64,000 nucleotides of DNA from Alviniconcha marisindica (lineage: Eukaryota; Mollusca; Gastropoda; Provannidae). The notes beneath the pieces are model-generated. The model worked only from the letters and a program-made list of their open reading frames with translations, was not told the DNA's origin and made no database searches. Location: contig JABMCL010000825.1 of the NCBI GenBank assembly GCA_018857735.1, forward strand, positions 223,861 through 287,860. Direction: 5' to 3'. Positions 21,661 through 35,829 of this stretch are shown piece after piece (within the stretch, counting starts at the first letter, position 1; every line of letters starts with the position of its first letter). The position numbers and the translations under genes were made by a program.

Positions 21661-24600
21661 TGTTGGCATTATCATTTAATTTTTTTTTTTTTATCCCAGA
21701 GGCAGTTGCCAGCTTTTAGAGAGAAGGATCAAACAACACAAATGTTAGAAATGAATGCTTTTGAGAAGGAAAAAAAGAAAAGAGAGCAACATTATTGTTA
21801 TTTTAATGCCGTCCAAAGAAATTGCAATTGGGAACACCGTAGTGCCTTAATTACTCATTGACCTTCCTCTCAAAGCTATTCTTTTGGGACTTTGCCGTCC
21901 TCTCTCAGTAGGTTGCTGTTGTGTCTGCTTCTCCACTTCTTCTCAATCGCCATGTGTCTACTTCTCCACTAAAACTCAGTGGTTCACCCACACCTCAGTG
22001 AGATTTTGCACCAACAGACGGCACCCCTGCCTTTCAGGCAGCTGCATATTGTCTTCAGAGGGCTGACCTTGCCATTGCCATAGACGTAGATTAATTAGCA
22101 GTGAGTAAATGATGAAGCTAATCCTGACCTGCAGAAGTTGACAAACTTCACTGCAATCCTGTAGTTGTTGGTAGTGTCATGTAGGTGACAATCACTTCTC
22201 CTGATGTGTCGTCTTTAAGTACTAAATAGGTAAACTGAATGGTGCCTGTTAGTGCATGGTCTTTGAAACCAGAAATTTTTATAGCTAGCCAGATGGATGT
22301 GGTGCCACATCTAGAGACAAGGAGCAGGACATCAAGAGTTATAATTTGCCTAATGTGTGTAGTCACAAACCATTTTGTAGTGTGTGTTGTGCAATTCTGA
22401 AAACAGTGCTAGACAAGCTAGAGTCATTAACTGCCAACTTTGTAGTACTTGCAGGGACTGCACAGTAGGCAGGGACTTGTGGCAAAATCCACACAGGCCC
22501 TTTTGTCAACATTCCACTACACTTGTAGAAATATAAAAGTGATGTTACTGAATATGGTGCTTTTGTACATGGTGCACATTAGCCTCACGTTTCAAAAGCT
22601 TCAGCTGCATGGCTTTTTTTCTTTTTCTGGGGGGGGGGGGGGGGGGGGGGGGCAGAGAGAGAGAAGGGGATTTTTTTAATATATATTATCACCACAAGCA
22701 TTATTATGTTGTAATTTTTATTCACATTCAGCATGTTGGTGAACCATCAAAGGTAGTAGACACATGGTCCAAAGCTGTACTGATGTCACATACACACACA
22801 CACAATACACTTAAAAAACAAATCTTAAAAATCTTATTCCACTTCCTGGTGTTTATTTATATTCCCATGTACATACATCATCCATGATATAATTTTTTTG
22901 TAGACTTGTAAAAAGGCTGTGCGTGAAGACATGTTTTCCAAACTAAAGGTAAAGGAGTATTTAAATTTCACATCTATCAACTTCTTTCCAGTACCAATGA
23001 AGAAATGTTCAAAAGTTACTATTTTTATTCACCTGTACACTTAAAAATTCTTTTACTTCACTCTATGCTTAAATGCAGCATGATGTTTTCCCATGAAATG
23101 TATAGTTATCCTGCAGAAAGTTTTCTTTCATAATTTGCATATCTTTTACACAGTGGGCGTCTCTCCCTCCCACCACACCACCCCCTTAAGTATGCTTGTA
23201 AAATTTTATGTTCTGACAGAGTATTAATTGGTACTACCTATACTGTTGTATATATATTTACATGTACTCATAAGTTCTATTTTTTAAGAAGCAAGCACGC
23301 TTTCAATATTTTCTGTCATTATTTCATTCATATTGCACTTTTACATGCAATGGTTGTGATCCTGTTAACATATCAGTTATGAACGTCATATCCAGTCAAA
23401 CACATCAAATGTTTATCAGCAATTAATTTCATCAACTTCAATCATTTGATTCACACACATATTATGATATATGGATATATATGAAACTAAAAGAACATTT
23501 TATGCTTTAGTAGACTGAATGTAGTGATCAATACACTTTTTATGTAACGACATGTATTGCCTGAATACAGATCTGGTCCTTGGACCTTAGCTTTAGCATT
23601 GTAATGTCAGTTAGGACTCAGTGGCCCTTGTCCATAATTGCAGTGTTTAAGGAGAACAAAAACACTCCACTATTGTACACCTGACTGATTGCATGCAGGC
23701 TATTGCTGTGCAAACTTGTACGTTAGTGCACCGGCAGTGAAGGACTAGCAGTAAAAGACATCTGCGCTTTTAGCGCATGTACATATATAAATACTGTTGC
23801 CAAATGTTTAACTGTGTGTCAGTTCAAGCCAATGGGAGTGAGCCCTGCCTTGTCTGCACTGTTGCAGAACTCACTTCTGTCTAGTCTCCCACAGTGCAAG
23901 CCTGTTGAGGTACAGCTTGCTCTCCATGTATTTGACATTTCTGACAGCACTTCCTGATCAAACTTGAGCAACGTCCACTTTATGTGTGGATTTATTATCA
24001 CTGTGCTTATGTGTGAAGGGACTGTGCTTGTTTTATGAATGGAGTTGAACATGCCTTGTGCTAGCATTGAGCATTTACATTAAGTCAGTCAAGCTGATTG
24101 TCCATTTATTTTTTGGAGGGGAGAGGGGTGGAAGGGGGTTTCACATATTGTTCTAAATACGTCAGAGGAAAAACTTTGTTGTTGTTGAAGAGTGATGACC
24201 TGGACACTTTATCCAAATTTTATTGTAGCCAGTGTGGTTTTTACCTAGCCAAGTAATTCTGACCTTGAAAATAAACTGAACACAATATGCGTACATAAAC
24301 CATTTCCATAGCTATGTGGAATTTGTTTTCTAAGGAGTTCTGGCAGATAATGAGTGCACTGAAAAATACTCAGTTTGGGTGCAACAGGATTAACCCTTTC
24401 ACTGCCATGTTGTCACTTGAAAACAACCAATAAACTTGTGAAATTTGAAATCCTTAAGCATTTTTGTCTTCTTTTTTTGCACTGGCATGTGAAAGGATTT
24501 TTTATCAAAACACATAGCATTGAAAATAGATTGTTACAGGACCGGAAAAGACACTGTTTGCTGGTGCATCCAGGCATCTTTCAGCCCAGAAATTTTACAG

Positions 24601-25327
24601 GCTGGGGCAGTGAAGGGGTTACAGAAAATTATTAGGGTGAATTTTTTATTGTCCTCTAGGTCCTTAGTTTAACCTGTGTAGCATTGACATTGCAGTTAAC
24701 TGACATTAAACAAGTGAAGAAAAAGGTGCCTTGGTTACTTCTTATTACGAAGTTGTTCACATAAATAAGGGGGGAAAATCTATTTTAGATTTACAAACAG
24801 TGTAGGCAAAAGCAAGTCAAGCGATCTTCTATTATTTTTTTTAAGGTATTCGGTGGTTTTATTTTTACATCTTTGTATTTTTAGTACCTTGTATTATTCA
24901 TGGACAGTGCAGACTTTATTTCATTCATGTCTGAGTACATTATCTACATGCATTAAACAGAAAATTGATGAGCTTGTTTACACACAAATAACATGGCTTT
25001 AGTGGCCTTTTGTCAACAAGATTGCTTTGTGTGTTGCAGATATTTTATCATCTGTTCCTTCAATATTTGCATTCCACTCCTGAAAAGGTTGATGAATTAA
25101 TCTGTTATGTAATAATCAGTTATTATTGTCATTTTTTTAAGTTGACCAGTAACTGAAGATGTAAACATAACTGTCAGACCTGAGTGACTGTAAAACGAAG
25201 AAGTACCTTGTAAATGGAGATGACGTGTTTATTTTCATTGAAATGCTGTTGCATTCATACAATGACAAATGATACAGCCAGCTGGCTAGAAAGTACACAG
25301 ATACCCATCAATAGAGAGCCTGAGCCC

Positions 25328-25400
25328 CACCTCCCATAGTTACAGTAAGTAAACGTGTTGCTTTACGTCCACAGAAGCAAGATGGCTTATTAGGGACGGG
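25328..25400 (-). repeat. Dispersed repeat tail (copy 1; other copy at 29803-29862)
   Basis: The reverse complement of this segment matches 29803-29862: both contain ccgtccctaataagcc, then ttctgtggacgt(t/a)aagca and cacgtttacttact. Shared dispersed sequence in opposite orientation indicates a short interspersed element. Confidence 0.65.
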
Positions 25401-27269
25401 TCATAGTTACATTCACGCAAGCTTTGCATCTGACCACCATGTGGTACTGTGTTGACTGGTGGAGGTGTGTGCAATGACAAGTGATTCCAGCTTTCTGAAT
25501 ATTGTAATTTGCCTCATTTGATTTCAGCTGATGCCTCTCATCATCAGTGAGTGTGTGCTGTTTGCTACTGATTATTTTTAATGTTTTGTGGGTAGTCTAC
25601 AAGTCTTTTGCTCTGTTGCTCTTCTTTAGCTTGTGGGATAAGCATGGCGGCCGCTCCTTGGGCTTGTTACACAGAGTATTATCTGTGGCATTCTGATTGG
25701 TTGAAGCTGTTCAAGTGACTGACAGCCAGGAAGTCTCAATGGAAACGACTGTTTTAGGACTAGAAATTTTCCCATGAAAGTTCTGGTTTCCCAGAGCAAA
25801 AGAGGCTGGAACCCCAGCCTGCCTGGCTGCTTCATCAGCTGTGACACCTGTACAGAATTCTGCTAGTTTTCCTTCTCTCCTGGATTCTTTATCATGCACA
25901 GGTCTGTATGGCTGTAGCACAGCAGTCCTCCATTTTCATCTCACCTTATCTAACATCACAAAGATAGCTGCTGTTATACCGCAGGCTGTCTGCTTCTGAA
26001 TCAGCAAGTGTGACTCCCACAGAGTAAAAGACCATTTATCAGAGACACATGAAATCGGTCATGGTGGCAGTCTTTCCAAAATATCTGTCTGGCACGAGAA
26101 GTGTTCTCTTCACTCATTCTAGACACTGTACGACTTAGCTTAATTAAACAGGCAAACTGAACATTTACGAGGACTGTCAACTACTTTATTATCAACTCTT
26201 TCATTCTATGCAGAGCTGTTGTAATTTCCTTTCTCAGCTGTTCCTTTGGGAGTGCTGTTGTTTTTTTGTTTTCAGGACAAAAACTATGTAAACAACAATT
26301 GTACCATCCTTGAAATCTATGGTAAACATCCAGGTTCTTTCCACTGATTGTACAATGTTCTGTAAATTGTATTAACACAGGAATTGTCATGCATGAAAAA
26401 GTGTATTTTCCTACTGTATACAATGAAATAAAATATGCCTTTTAAAAATGTTTTCTTTCTCTGTTTGTATGTAAATTGGCACAGGGTCGGTCTGGAAATA
26501 TGTTTTTATGTTGCTGCTCACCAACTGCCAACAGGCACTTTTGAGGCAAGGCTGCCATGAGTGCTGTCTGACACAGTGTTCAAACATAACACGGTTTTCA
26601 AGGTGGTGGCTTTTGCCCCTGGTGGCTAGAAAGCAAAGTTATATTCACACAATACATTCCCTATAAACAAGTATATAAGTACTAATAATAGATTACTACA
26701 GCACTTCACAAATTACACAAGAACAAGTGCTCAAACACAAATCAAAGCTGTGGTGAAAATATAACAGTGTGTGTGTTGTTGTTGTTGGGTTGGTGGTGGT
26801 GGTGGTTTGATCAAAAGAAGAATACAACTAATTAATCTAGGAAGCTTTACATTCTTAGGGTTTGAGGTCATACTGATAAGGCTATACAATTTGGGATGAT
26901 GAGTATAATATTTGTCTACATACTTAATACAGTTTCTTTTAACATTTTCATTGGAACAATTAAATAATGAATTTCATCTTGCACCTCACCACTGTTACAA
27001 ATATATTATTTCGTCCCGTGGGATACCTAACAAATGTCTGTCGAATTGGTAGTCTGTGGTTACTAAGTCTGAATTTCAATACACTTTGCCTTAGATGGGA
27101 GATAGATTTTTAAAAAAAACTCAAAGCAAAATTTCTTTTTAAATAAACGACAATTAGGATAAAGGTTGGAACAGTGATGGATTACGCAACTTGCATGTCG
27201 TGAGCTGCCATTCCAGTGTGCTCCCCACGTGTGGTGTGACTACCACCTGACTACAGAGCAGCTGGACAC

Positions 27270-27965
27270 AAAGACACTCAGACCACACAGGGTTGCTAGG
27301 CTGATGCAGACCACACAGGGTTACTAGCCTGATGCAGACCACACAGGGTTGCTAGGCTGTTGCAGACCACACAGGGTTGCTAGGCTGTTGCAGACCACAC
27401 AGGGTTGCTAGGCTGATGCAGACCACACAGGGTTGCTAGGCTGATGCAGACCACACAGGGTTGCTGGGCTGTTGCAGACCACACAGGGTTGCTAGGCTGA
27501 TGCAGACCACACAGGGTTGCTAGGCTGATGCAGACCACACAGGGTTGCTAGGCTAATGCAGACCACACAGGGTTGCTAGGCTAATGCAGACCACACAGGG
27601 TTGCTAGGCTAATGCAGACCATACAGGGTTGCTAGGCTAATGCAGACCACACAGGGTTGCTAGGCGGGTTGCTAGGCCCATACAGACCACACAGGGTTGC
27701 TAGGCTGATGCAGACCACACAGGGTTGCTAGGCTGATGCAGACCACACAGGGTGGCTAGGCCCATGCAGACCACACAGGGTTGCTAGGCTCATGCAGACC
27801 ACACAGGGTTGCTAGGCCCATGCAGACCACACAGGGTTGCTAGGCCCATACAGACCATACAGGGTTGCTAGGCCCATGCAGACCATACAGGGTTGCTAGG
27901 CCCATGCAGACCATACAGGGTTGCTAGGCCCATGCAGACCATACAGGGTTGCTAGGCCCATGCAA
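27270..27965. repeat. Minisatellite, 28-bp unit, about 25 copies
   Basis: Unit cagaccacacagggttgcta plus ggctgatg or ggcccatg. Variants are clustered: gctgatg types come first, cccatg types later, consistent with local expansion. Confidence 0.97.
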
Positions 27966-28214
27966 TAACCATTGTTTGAGAGTACTGACCTATGTTGAGA
28001 TTTTGACAGAGTGTGATGCAATTATTAAGGGTACATACAGATACCGGAGAATTATGCCTGAGAACATTGTGATCACGCTAGATATTTTTCAAACCGGTGT
28101 GACCTCTACAAGGTGGTGAAAATGGTTCACAGAAACCGGTCAGATAAACACTGTAACCAGTCAGATACATGGCCGTGCATACTAATTACTACTACTAGAG
28201 CTGTACTAGCAAAC

Positions 28215-28402
<188 letters not shown>

Positions 28403-28980
28403 CTGGGACAAGAAGGCAACAACAGGAAATCAGGAAAGGAACGAGTTGGACGAGCACGTTCCTAACCGCAACCACCATGGAAGGCGGGCAGCAGCTAATC
28501 TCTGCTGATAGCGCTTCGCTCACGTTATGCACGAGGCGCCATCCGGTGGACAAGACTCAACTTGGGAATTGTATTATGTACAGGTATCTCTAACGGTCTA
28601 CACCAATCCTGCCCTTCTCAGGTGGGCTACATCCGTCCTCCACCTTTTGGGTGACCTCTCCCTGCGTGGTTATTCTGATTCTGGTGGGACGTTTTGTTGT
28701 CCAAACAGTGCATAAGTTCTGTGCATATTTGTCAAGTTCCACGCGATTCCGCATGAAAAGGACACCCGGCTTCGTCAGAAACTTAAAGCACTACGGCGGC
28801 TTAAATTCTGCCAAGTTACGCGCGGTAATCAAAGTAGCCTATGATATAAATTACAGTTCCACAGGCAACCCTGGAACGTTGAATACTGAAGCGGCGATGA
28901 AGTCACGTCCAGGATCTGACCGAACCACTGACTAGAACCAAAGACCGTAGATCTAACGCATGCATTATCCAAACACATAA
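28403..28980. other. Intergenic stretch, nothing identified
   Basis: Short open frames exist but none resembles a known family or has convincing splice context. Confidence 0.4.
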
Positions 28981-28984
28981 AAGG

Positions 28985-29110
28985 TTCAAAAGAACGCTAT
29001 TTATTAGGACAAAACACGAAATGCGAATTTTCGGGTAATCCCCTTTATCAAGCTACAAAACGACACTTAAACAACAGTTAAACTGTTAAAAACGATGAAA
29101 CATGAGATGG
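28985..29110 (-). repeat. Dispersed repeat, copy A (inverse of 35830-35965)
   Basis: Contains agaacgctatttattaggac and tcaagctacaaaacgacact; the reverse complement of 35830-35965 carries the same blocks in the same order at high identity. Family not identified. Confidence 0.8.
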
Positions 29111-30712
29111 AGAGCTAAATCACTTATATGTTTTTGTCTTGTACTAATTTTTTTAAACGCATGCACTGCTGTGCAATATGCCCACCAACCTCTGGTAGAA
29201 CCACACCTCAGTAACACACCTACAGTTAGCGACTTTTTCACGTCATGCTCGTTTCACGTGCTGTCCTGATCAGTCGTCGAAACTCGCTGTGACGGAATGA
29301 CTTGACTGCCGACGTTTTAGTCCCTCGACTTCACGGCCCGTGTTATTATCAGTTTCTTCTCTATATGTTAATCAACTTTTACTCCCGCCTCTCTTATGCT
29401 GAGAAGAAACGCTTACACGCAGCCATCGGCCTGTGTCGCAGTTTTCTCGCATAGGCTTAAAAAAGTACTGTAATAATGTTGTCATGTCTTGAAAATGCAC
29501 GGTCAAGTAATTCGGCTGTGTCTGGGCGAGACTATGCGAGCAATTTAGCATTGCCTAACACTAGCATTACATTTCAAAAGGATGTGTTTGGTTCTTTAGT
29601 TTGGCTCTCCTTTCTCTTCAAAAAGGTTGTGGTTTGTGGACACTGTCTTGTGCCTTTGTCCATCACTTCCTACTGAAACATTAAAATGGCTCTCATCGCT
29701 GCCCATCTTAATGCAGAAGTCATTCTGGTGGTGACAGTGTAGCGATAGGTATATAATCTCCCTCTCCCCCCACCTCCATACCCCCTTCCTCCCCCTTCTC
29801 CCCGTCCCTAATAAGCCGTACGGTTTCTGTGGACGTTAAGCACCACGTTTACTTACTTCTTTAGTTGGTTTTGAGAAAGCCCCAACATGTCCCCCCTTTG
29901 CACTCAGACGATCCCAGATCTGCCTCACGGCAACAGCAAGCTTAACTGCGACTCGGATCAATGCTTTTGGTCCACAACCTCACTCCGATTTGAACTCCAC
30001 GGGACAACGACTCCACATTCCCCCATCTCTCGCTCACCGTTGTTTTTCTCCCCATTCTGCAGATTTCCTGTTGACCATTGTTATGAAAGTCCCAAACTTC
30101 CCAAGACCATGGCCCAAAATGCCCCTTCCACCCAACTTTCCAGTTCTCCCAAACTTTCCCAAATTTATACAGACCGCACGATCCTATGCAGAAGACCCAG
30201 GAGAGCAGGTAGGCTGCATAATTATGCAGTCACAAAGTGGTTCTTGCACTGCTAAGCAGAGTTTCCGTTCAGTTACCACCCAGTTTTCTTTTTCTGCTGG
30301 TCGGTATGCAGTACGCCCGCTTCAGTTTGGCCCTTGATAAAATTAATGCAAGCTGACTGGAAATGAAATTTGAAGATAGGAAAATAAAGATAAATCGATG
30401 CTGAAAAGTCAGATCGAAAACGTTATACGAGGAAACCATACTTTGCATGCATTCAGCAGCTGTGTTCATTCCCCGTTGAAATCAGCTGAGATTATTATCC
30501 GAGGTTTGGTTTGATTTCGTTTGCCGTCAGTCAACAAAGGCAGTTAACAACTGGAAAGGCAGTTAACACTGGAAAGACGTCACATTGATCTAGATTGTTT
30601 TTTTTGTTTGTTTTCTTTCACATGAGTGGACTTGTTTGCTTCGGCTTTTTCTTTCTTTCTTCTTCATCTATTTCAAAACATTAAAAAACAAAAAACAAAT
30701 GTTTCTCTCTCT

Positions 30713-30714
<2 letters not shown>
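29111..30714. other. Intergenic stretch with no supported gene
   Basis: Holds the dispersed repeat tail noted and a Pro/Phe-rich open frame with a possible ttctgcag acceptor and gtaggc donor at about 30061-30210 that I could not support further. A CA microsatellite follows at 30715-30786. Confidence 0.4.
29803..29862 (+). repeat. Dispersed repeat tail (copy 2)
   Basis: Matches the reverse complement of 25328-25400; see that entry. It ends in the cttacttctt-type tail common to these short elements. Confidence 0.65.

Positions 30715-30786
<72 letters not shown>
30715..30786. repeat. CA microsatellite
   Basis: About 36 CA units. Confidence 0.95.
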
Positions 30787-30792
<6 letters not shown>

Positions 30793-31007
30793 AAAATCGG
30801 CAACGAACAAAATAAGAAATACTGTGCAACATAACTTAATCAACATTGCCGAACATCAACACAGAACAAAATCTCGAGCTTGGTTGTGTCCAGAAAACTG
30901 CGCCTGAAGCAGTTATGAACTGCGCCTCAGTAAACAGTCTGCCTACCGCTTAGGCCATAGCACCGAAACTGCCCTTCTTAAGATTGTAAACGATCTCCTC
31001 GCAGCTC

Positions 31008-32150
31008 TTGATGTCAACCACATTTCTCTGCTCTCTCTACTTGACCTATCCGCCGCTTCTGACACTATCGACCACTCCATTCTACTCTCCAGACTCCATC
31101 ATACTTTTGGAAGTTTTTGGCACTGCTCTGTCTTGGTTTCAGTCATACCTCTCTGATCGAACTCAGGTTGTATCTGTCAATGGTGCTTCCTCCGCTCCTG
31201 CGGCTTTAAACTTCGGTGTCCCCCAGGGGTCAGTGCTTGGTCCTATTCTCTTAGTCCTCTACACCCATCTTATTTCTGAAATTGTGTCCTATCACTCTCT
31301 TTCACATCATAGTTTCTCTGATGACAACCAGCTGTACAAATCTGGCAAGATTACTCAACTTCCTGAAATTATTCATTCAACTCAGTCTTGTATCTCTGAT
31401 GTAAAAGCATGGATGACAAATAATCAACTGCAGTTAAACAATGATAAAACGGAAATTATTCTTATTGCTACAAAGACGGTTCTCAACTCTGACTCTGTTC
31501 CACAGTCCATAAATCTGGAGGGTTCTGACATCAAATGTTCCAACACAGTTCGCAACCTAGGTGTCTGTCTTGATCCTACTCTCTCTTTCCAACAGCAAAT
31601 CTCCTCCGTTTGTCGTATCTGCTATCTTGAACTTCGTCGGATTAGTGCAATACGCCACTGTCTGTCTGAAGATGTCACCAAAAAACTGTTGTGTGCGTTT
31701 GTTCTTTCAAGACTAGATTATTGCAACTCACTTTTGGCGGGCTGTCCTAAGTATCTTCTTTCTAAACTCCAAAAAATACAGAACAATGCTGCAAGACTCA
31801 TTTTCAGAACAACCAGATCTGCCCACGTCACTCCTATGCTTCATTCTCTTCACTGGCTACCTGTTGAGCAGAGGATCGAATACAAATTGTCTTTGCTTTG
31901 CTTTAAGATCATTTCGCATCAGGCTCCCATCTACCTTTCAGAACTTCTTCACCTCTACACTCCCTCCCGGCAGCTCCGCTCTTCTACAGACACCCGAGTG
32001 TTCAGAATACCATCCTTCCGAACAAAGTCCTGTGGTCAGCGCTCTTTCTCTTACCAGGCTCCAGTTATCTGGAACCAACTCCCTGTTTCTGTCCGCCATT
32101 CTACCTCTGTCAGTTCTTTTAAATCTTCCTTGAAAACCTTTCTCTGTTAA
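31008..32150 (+). pseudogene. Reverse transcriptase ORF remnant
   Basis: About 380 codons open from within the fingers/palm region to the RT C-terminus (thumb and LKTFL-type end). The upstream part is in another frame and no endonuclease domain precedes it. Not a host gene. Confidence 0.9.
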
Positions 32151-32199
32151 AAAAACTTTTCTTCAGTCTCATTGCCCTGATAGTTGTGCGACTGGTGTG

Positions 32200-32202
32200 G
32201 TG

Positions 32203-32282
<80 letters not shown>

Positions 32283-32300
32283 GTTGTGTGTGTTGCGTGC
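32200..32300. repeat. TG microsatellite inside the LINE 3' region
   Basis: Interrupted TG tract following the RT stop codon. Confidence 0.9.
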
Positions 32301-32759
32301 GTCTGCGTCTGTTGTGTGTGCGTGAGCTGTGGTGGTGTGTCGTGCATTCATGTTGTATGCATTGAATTTTGACAATATGTATTTGTAGAGAACGTGTAAG
32401 CGCTTAGGGCCTGTGCGGGTTAGGCGCTCTAAGTATTCATTATTATTATTATTAAACATGCTCTCCGCGAAAGTATTTGTATTGCTGCGACAATTTTAGT
32501 ATTATTATTCATCGCTTTTATATAGCGCTATTCTCTGCTCTCGAGCGGATTCACTGCGCACATGTCGCATGTGATTCCGGATGAGATACTATCCTTTTTG
32601 TAGCGCGTATTTTTTAATATCCACGGAAGTGGTGTACTGATAGCGCTCTTTGGTTGTTGCATGGCTGATATGCCACGTGAAACTGCTGCCGTCTCGGCGC
32701 AAGTTCTGTGTACACCATTCAACCAGACACCACTTTACAGTGTCACTTTATTCAAAGCT

Positions 32760-33001
32760 ACATAGGTAGGGTGTGTGTGTGTTTAGCTGAAACCTGCCAC
32801 CTGCACTTTTGGCAGAATGCCCGGGATCTTTTGCGTGCTACTGCGGTAACACGGGGGTGGAACGGATACCGAAATAAGAGTCAGCAGAGAAAGCTGACCC
32901 CGGGTAGAGAAGGAAATTCTCCCGCCGCTCCTGCCGGGATTCGAACCCGGGACTTTTCGATCACGAGTCCGGCGCTCTAACACTGAGCTATCCCCGCTCC
33001 C
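32760..33001 (-). repeat. tRNA-derived SINE
   Basis: On the minus strand a head at 33000-32927 reads ggggatagctcagtgttaga and, after an anticodon-like arm, ggttcgaatcccgg, good A and B boxes for RNA polymerase III. The acceptor stem does not pair and the anticodon stem is imperfect, so it is a tRNA-like head and not a tRNA gene. The body contains acgcaaaagatcccgggc. The 3' limit is uncertain. Confidence 0.6.
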
Positions 33002-33292
33002 CAGTATGAAAGAAAGACGAAAAACAACATTTTAACCCGTCTACTAGGCTTAATCTCTTTTTATGACGTAGCCGCGGGAACAAAGCAATGTTCTATCATC
33101 TGCTTGACCTTCCGCTGGGAATTTCCGTTCTTCTTTGCAACTTCTCAATGAAATTTGAGCCAGAGTTTTGATTTAGTATAATAACTTAGAGCCGATCCTT
33201 CTTGAGTGTGAAAAAGACGAAGTTTTGTTGGAGAAAAAGGAAACAAAGAGAGAGTTCTTGGATTTTAACGTTCCATCAACAGCACAGGGTCG

Positions 33293-33436
<144 letters not shown>

Positions 33437-33923
33437 CACACAGAGAGTTTACTCGTTGGAAAACGAAAGGCAATCTGTCATGGTGAATTCCAAAGTTTGC
33501 CGGTGTCACGTACAGCAGTGCCATGCCACTACGCCACTGCCCACAGTACACTACAATTTTACTTCGCGTGCTGTTAGCAATTCTGCCTAGATCATACCTT
33601 CCTCTTCCACTGAACGTCATTTTTCCAACCATGAAGTACTAAGAATGCTCCCATGAACCAAAAACATCAAACTGGTGCCGATACCAACCTGCTCCCGTAG
33701 TCAGGAGGACCTGACAGTGGAATACATCCTTAATCAAAATAAATTCTGAAATCAGACGAATTTCGGATATGTTCGCTTGTTTTATTAGCTTGGGGGTGGC
33801 ACACCGTCAACTCACGGCCCTTAGGGTTGTTTCCCGGGGTTCAAAACTCGAGTAGGAGCTAGGCCTAACATTTTACGGGCTCCTTGTCGCTACAATGACC
33901 GTGCTATCCAACTAGAACTACGA

Positions 33924-33927
<4 letters not shown>

Positions 33928-34012
<85 letters not shown>
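33928..34012. repeat. CA then TA microsatellite
   Basis: A CA tract passes directly into a TA tract. Confidence 0.95.
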
Positions 34013-34014
<2 letters not shown>

Positions 34015-34737
34015 CTCCGCAAAATAGATATTCATGTGGAATTTGTCTTACTAGTACAAACATAATTATGAAAACTGAGGTAATATGTGTAAACTTAGAT
34101 AGTATGTTTGTAGACTGAGGTCAGGGATTCGGAACACGCCGGTCAAGCTTGACGCCACACTCCAGCCCCTGAGGTACAAAATTAATCACTAATAATAATA
34201 ATAATGATATTAAAGAGGATTTCCAGAGCGCCCATCTACCCGCACAAGGTGGGACATGCAGGGCGCTTCACAGTAACACTAACAACACCCACCCACACAC
34301 AGCGCCCAAAATGTTAGTATGCTGACAATAAAAATGATTCTGCCTCCTCTTATAAAGCCGCCCTCAACACGCACCTGTTCAATAACTATTTCTAAACTTT
34401 TTCACAGCCGTGCCTATGTCCATATCCGACGCGTGCGCGCGCGTGCGCGCACGTGTGTGTGTGTGTGTGGAACTGTTATTTCTTTCCTGTATAACTGTCA
34501 TAACTTCAGAAATGTTTCAAGTTAAAATCGTTCGATTTAATCCTGAAATGTGTTTTTATTTCGTGTCAAGCTGGGTTTTGGAAATTCAGGGGGAGGCATT
34601 TTGCCCCTCCCTACCCTACCTTAATTCGCAAAACGTAGAGATAAAAACACGATAGTGAAAGAAAGGGGCACTATGTATGTGCGTGGTTTCCTGTGTTCCG
34701 CTGTAGCCTACATTCACGATATCGTGCTTTGTAAAAG

Positions 34738-35216
34738 TGCCTCTGTTGGTCAAAACTCTTTCGCAAGCGGTTAACTGCGGATTTTTGTGGAATCCAGCAA
34801 TGCAAACGCAAGACTCATGGCTTTCGCACTTTCTCTTGCTTTGAACCCCGCATTTGGAATTTACTCCCACAAGACCTTATACATTGTTCAACCCTGTCAT
34901 CTTTTATGGCCAAACTGAAGACCATCCTCTTCTCACAGTATTTCCACCCCAATTAGTATCAATACCCAGTTTCTGCTACAGTCATATTGTTTATTTGTTT
35001 GTGTGTATGTGTGTGTGTGTGTTGTGGGGGGGGGGGGGGGGTGCGTGCGTGTGCGTGCGTGCGTACGTGTTTTTCCATATAATACCTTATGTAAATTGTT
35101 TTGGTAGGACTGTACTCTACATGTGTGCAGAATATTGTATTTAAATTAATATGTGTCATGTCAGCGCACAGGTCGTTGATGAGCGCATGATAAATGTACA
35201 TTATTATTATGATTAA
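34738..35216 (+). mobile_element. Non-LTR retrotransposon 3' end with RT C-terminus
   Basis: A frame reading PRIWNLLPQDLIHCSTLSSF then MAKLKTILFSQYFHPN and stop is a typical RT C-terminal end. It is followed by a TG/G tract and a tail ending in ATT repeats that matches 1133-1480. Confidence 0.8.
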
Positions 35217-35319
35217 GCAGCACTTCCTCCCACGTGGTTGGGGGACCGTTACGTGCTGGGCATTTTGCCCCCTCCCTCGCCCCCGACATTTTCGCGGAGT
35301 CAAAAATTTGTGCAGACTT

Positions 35320-35425
35320 GACAAAATACGTCCTTCGGATAAGACTATAAAATAAACCTAGGTCCTCCGTGTGTAATCGCCCTGATATAACCGTAATGGT
35401 TGATTGGGCGTAAAACACCAAATTA
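35320..35425 (+). repeat. SINE-like element ending in the inverse of the GCCCAGTCAACC motif
   Basis: Contains ccttcggataagactataaa and aggtcctccgtgtg, then cgccctgatataaccg and gattgggcgtaaaacacc. The last part recurs at 43547-43590, 62179-62217 and, inverted, at 11196, 52480, 55455 and 56268. Confidence 0.6.
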
Positions 35426-35829
35426 CTTATTACTTACTCACTCGGTGTGTATATGCACGCAGAAAGATCACATATGCACGCAAAAGGTCAGTAGTCCATG
35501 TCAGAGTGCGGTGGGTTATGGAAACACTAACATTACTCAGCATGCACTGACCAGATGAACGTATGTGGCTTCGAATAACACTGCAAACTGGTGCATGGTT
35601 GTGCGGAGTACAGGGAACTTGCGCCGAGATGGCAGCAGTTTCGTGTGGTACCAGCCATGTAACAAGCAAATAGTGCTGTAAATGCAATACTTCGGCGAAT
35701 ATTGAAAAACGAGCTATGTAAAGCTTGGAAGAATGTTGGCATCAAATGTTGGAAGATGCCAACATTCTCCCAAGCACTGGACAGGAAAACAACATAGCTC
35801 AACCAAAAAAGATAAGTTATTTCGCTTCT

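Larger units (their letters stand above)
17031..27269. other. Intergenic DNA without a supported gene
   Basis: No open frame flanked by convincing splice sites and no recognisable protein. It contains the minisatellites listed, a G run at about 22630-22652 and a dispersed-repeat tail at 25328-25400. Part of it could be extended PARD6 3' UTR. Confidence 0.6.
30925..32460 (+). mobile_element. Non-LTR retrotransposon fragment (reverse transcriptase, 5'-truncated, frameshifted)
   Basis: The translation shows RT signatures: [14 protein letters not shown], then [20 protein letters not shown] in one frame, then FGVPQGSVLGPILLVLYT and the catalytic FSDD box with NQLYKS in another, ending with WNQLPVSVRHSTSVSSFKSS. 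The frame changes near 31105, so the copy is dead. It lacks the endonuclease part. The 3' part carries a TG tract and ends in (ATT)n, as CR1/L2/Jockey-like LINEs often do. The clade is not determined. Confidence 0.9.

Noticed and set aside
25643..25720. ATGGCGGCCGC start of a possible gene
   Set aside because: The frame closes after 24 codons with no donor, and nothing recognisable follows.
27270..27965. CRISPR-like array
   Set aside because: 28-bp units are contiguous with no unique spacers, and the genome is eukaryotic; it is a minisatellite.
29990..30337. Pro/Phe-rich open frame with possible acceptor and donor
   Set aside because: Low-complexity repetition of PNFP-like words and no family match; no partner exons found.
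32927..33000. tRNA gene on the minus strand
   Set aside because: A and B boxes are good, but the acceptor and anticodon stems do not pair, and SINE-like sequence follows.
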